From M3007 sp037445225 (GTDB taxonomy: Bacteria > Bacteroidota > Bacteroidia > Chitinophagales > Saprospiraceae): DNA of 64,000 nt. The notes beneath the pieces are model-generated. The model saw only the letters and a list, made by a program, of their open reading frames with translations. It searched no databases and was not told the origin of the DNA. Position 1 is the stretch's first letter; each line of letters starts with the position of its first letter. The DNA lies in NCBI GenBank assembly GCA_037445225.1, contig JBBIKW010000013.1:1-64000 (forward strand), read 5' to 3'. Shown here piece by piece: positions 62,857-64,000 of the stretch. The translations under genes and the position numbers were made by a program.

Positions 62857-63702
62857 GTGAAACCCAAGCCGATGTTGCAATTATTGGGCGCCGTCTTGAA
62901 TACGGGAGTGCGCCTAGCGCCGCAGACGACTGCGCAAGCCGCCTTCTATCTGTTTGGCTTGCCGCGCCCTCGCCGCATGAAGCCCAAAGAGCAGCTCTTT
63001 TTGGATGAGGCGCGGTTGGCCTACCTTCCTGTAGGTGCGTACCGTATTGCCACCTATCGCTGGGGGGAGGGCGATGGGCCGGTGGCGCTGCTCGCGCACG
63101 GCTGGGAGAGCCATGCCGGCCGCTGGCGGAAGATAGCCCCAGGGCTGGTAGAGGCGGGCTATCGCGTCGTGGCTTTAGATGCTCCGGCCCATGGGCGCTC
63201 ATCGGGATGGCACTTCAACATGATCCGCTATGCCGAAGTATTGCAGGTGCTGTTGGAGCGCGAAGGGCCAATATCGCTTATGATTGGGCATTCGGTAGGT
63301 GGCGCCTCTTCGATTTGGGCGATGGCTGCAGTGCCGCCGGCTTTTCGCCCTAAGCGCGCAGTGATTATGGCCTCGTTTGCCTCGCTGGCCCACGTCATGG
63401 AGAACGGCCGCCGCATGATTGGCGCCGACGACTCGCTGTTGTTGGCGATGGACGATTTCATCGAGCGCCTCTCAGGGCGCCGCATCGCTCAGTACGACTT
63501 GACGGAGGTGGTTCGGCAGTTGTCCGATGTGGAGGCGCTGTTGCTGCACGACCGCTACGACCCAGTTACCCATTTTAGCGAAAGTGAAAAGCTGTGTGCG
63601 GCATGGCAGGGCGCGCACCTGGTGGCCACCGAAGGGCTGGGCCACGGCCTGACGGCTCCGCAAGCAGTGAACATCGTATTGAATTTTGCTTGTCGGCGCT
63701 GA
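62857..63702 (+). CDS. Alpha/beta hydrolase
   Basis: The 281 residues start at a GTG (62857; an ATG at 62872 is possible). The fold is clear: VALLAHGWESHAGRW (oxyanion loop), VVALDAPAHGRSSG, nucleophile Ser in LMIGHSVGGASS, LLLHDRYDPVTHF with the acid, and EGLGHG with the His. The triad is complete, so esterase or lipase-like activity is expected. The substrate is unknown. It follows the metalloprotease gene by 23 bases. Confidence 0.85.
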   Translation: MKPKPMLQLLGAVLNTGVRLAPQTTAQAAFYLFGLPRPRRMKPKEQLFLDEARLAYLPVGAYRIATYRWGEGDGPVALLAHGWESHAGRWRKIAPGLVEAGYRVVALDAPAHGRSSGWHFNMIRYAEVLQVLLEREGPISLMIGHSVGGASSIWAMAAVPPAFRPKRAVIMASFASLAHVMENGRRMIGADDSLLLAMDDFIERLSGRRIAQYDLTEVVRQLSDVEALLLHDRYDPVTHFSESEKLCAAWQGAHLVATEGLGHGLTAPQAVNIVLNFACRR

Positions 63703-63740
63703 TGCGGTGTCGGTTGCGCCCGAGGCTTGGGCCAGCCTTC

Positions 63741-64000
63741 CTATCGATTATTTGCTTGCTGCAGCTGCATCCAGCGAGCCAAGTCCGCTTCGGCTTGCTG
63801 CTGCTGCCCCAAACTTTGGTAGATGTTGGCCCGAGTGCGGTAAGCAATGGCGTAGTTGGGATTGAGCTCGAGGGCTTTCTCGACGTCTGCCAGAGCCTCT
63901 CGGTATTTCCCCAACATCATATGCGCGGCAGCCCGATTGTTCCACGCCATAGGAATAGCCGGATTAGCCGACAGGGCGGCAGTGTAATCGGCAATAGCTT
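63741..64000 (-). CDS. TPR repeat protein, C-terminal part (partial)
   Basis: The frame enters from the right edge (IADYTAALSANPAIPMAWNNRAAAHMMLGKYREALADVEKALELNPNYAIAYRTRANIYQSLGQQQQAEADLARWMQL), giving about two TPR units with the W-A-G-Y-A-P pattern. The start lies beyond the window. It probably has a scaffolding role. Confidence 0.8.
   Translation of the reverse strand, partial: AIADYTAALSANPAIPMAWNNRAAAHMMLGKYREALADVEKALELNPNYAIAYRTRANIYQSLGQQQQAEADLARWMQLQQANNR

Overview
The window looks like the chromosome of a fairly GC-rich member of the Bacteroidota. The evidence is: type IX secretion (T9SS) C-terminal sorting domains on three proteins; TAnnTTTG-type -7 promoter boxes in front of many genes and few Shine-Dalgarno sites; a futalosine-pathway menaquinone gene (mqnB); a TonB-dependent receptor next to a HYC_CC_PP-type cysteine-rich protein; a 38-codon gene for ribosomal protein bTHX; and a SecA with a C-terminal SEC-C zinc motif. 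No rRNA or CRISPR array was seen. One tRNA (Gln, TTG anticodon) is present.

Layout. 1-1.4 kb: 3' end of a large repetitive T9SS type B surface protein. 1.6-6.2 kb: class III aminotransferase, lipoprotein, bTHX, DUF2147-like protein, tRNA-Gln, a peroxiredoxin-like protein without its peroxidatic Cys, an outer-membrane protein and a DUF5522 protein. 6.2-11.6 kb: stress/regulation block (tandem UspA, CBS pair, divergent REC-CRP regulator, SET protein, xseB, OmpR-type regulator, carboxynorspermidine dehydrogenase). 11.8-15.8 kb: secreted proteins, lipoproteins and ribH. 16.0-32.0 kb: a protease cluster (secreted papain-like protease with DUF4384, two paralogous secreted WD40/caspase proteins, a membrane protein) split by an AT-rich island at 20.9-27.6 kb. 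The island is bounded by two near-identical IS30-family elements in the same orientation. It carries a row of small same-strand genes (RNAP-alpha-CTD-like, Arr rifampin ADP-ribosyltransferase, NTF2-like, kelch lipoprotein, OsmC, DUF1272, truncated S41 peptidase) separated by long imperfect palindromes with CGCTAAC/GTTAGCG ends, which resemble integron attC sites. No integrase is visible.

32.0-35.6 kb: a second AT-rich stretch of broken mobile and defence DNA: a DarT toxin fragment, an IS5-like transposase fragment, an AAA ATPase plus Toprim-like (DUF4276-like) pair whose ATPase start is frameshifted, and short direct repeats. 35.7-44 kb: epimerase, TonB receptor with HYC_CC_PP protein (probably metal related), an amidohydrolase pseudogene with an in-frame TAG, a GNAT, mqnB, a methyltransferase and a PAP2 phosphatase. 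44-52.5 kb: secA-ftsY-lipoprotein-large outer-membrane protein, all leftward. 52.7-64 kb: PhoX-family and reprolysin-like T9SS substrates, a di-haem peroxidase, a THEP1-like NTPase, a DUF3592 protein, a YedK/HMCES-type protein, an alpha/beta hydrolase and a partial TPR protein.

Most unusual points: (1) the attC-like cassette row carrying arr inside an IS30-bounded island; (2) the short motif RNLV(V/I)(E/D)(D/N)(D/E), found five times across the papain-like and the two caspase-like proteins at interdomain positions, which may tie them into one proteolytic system.
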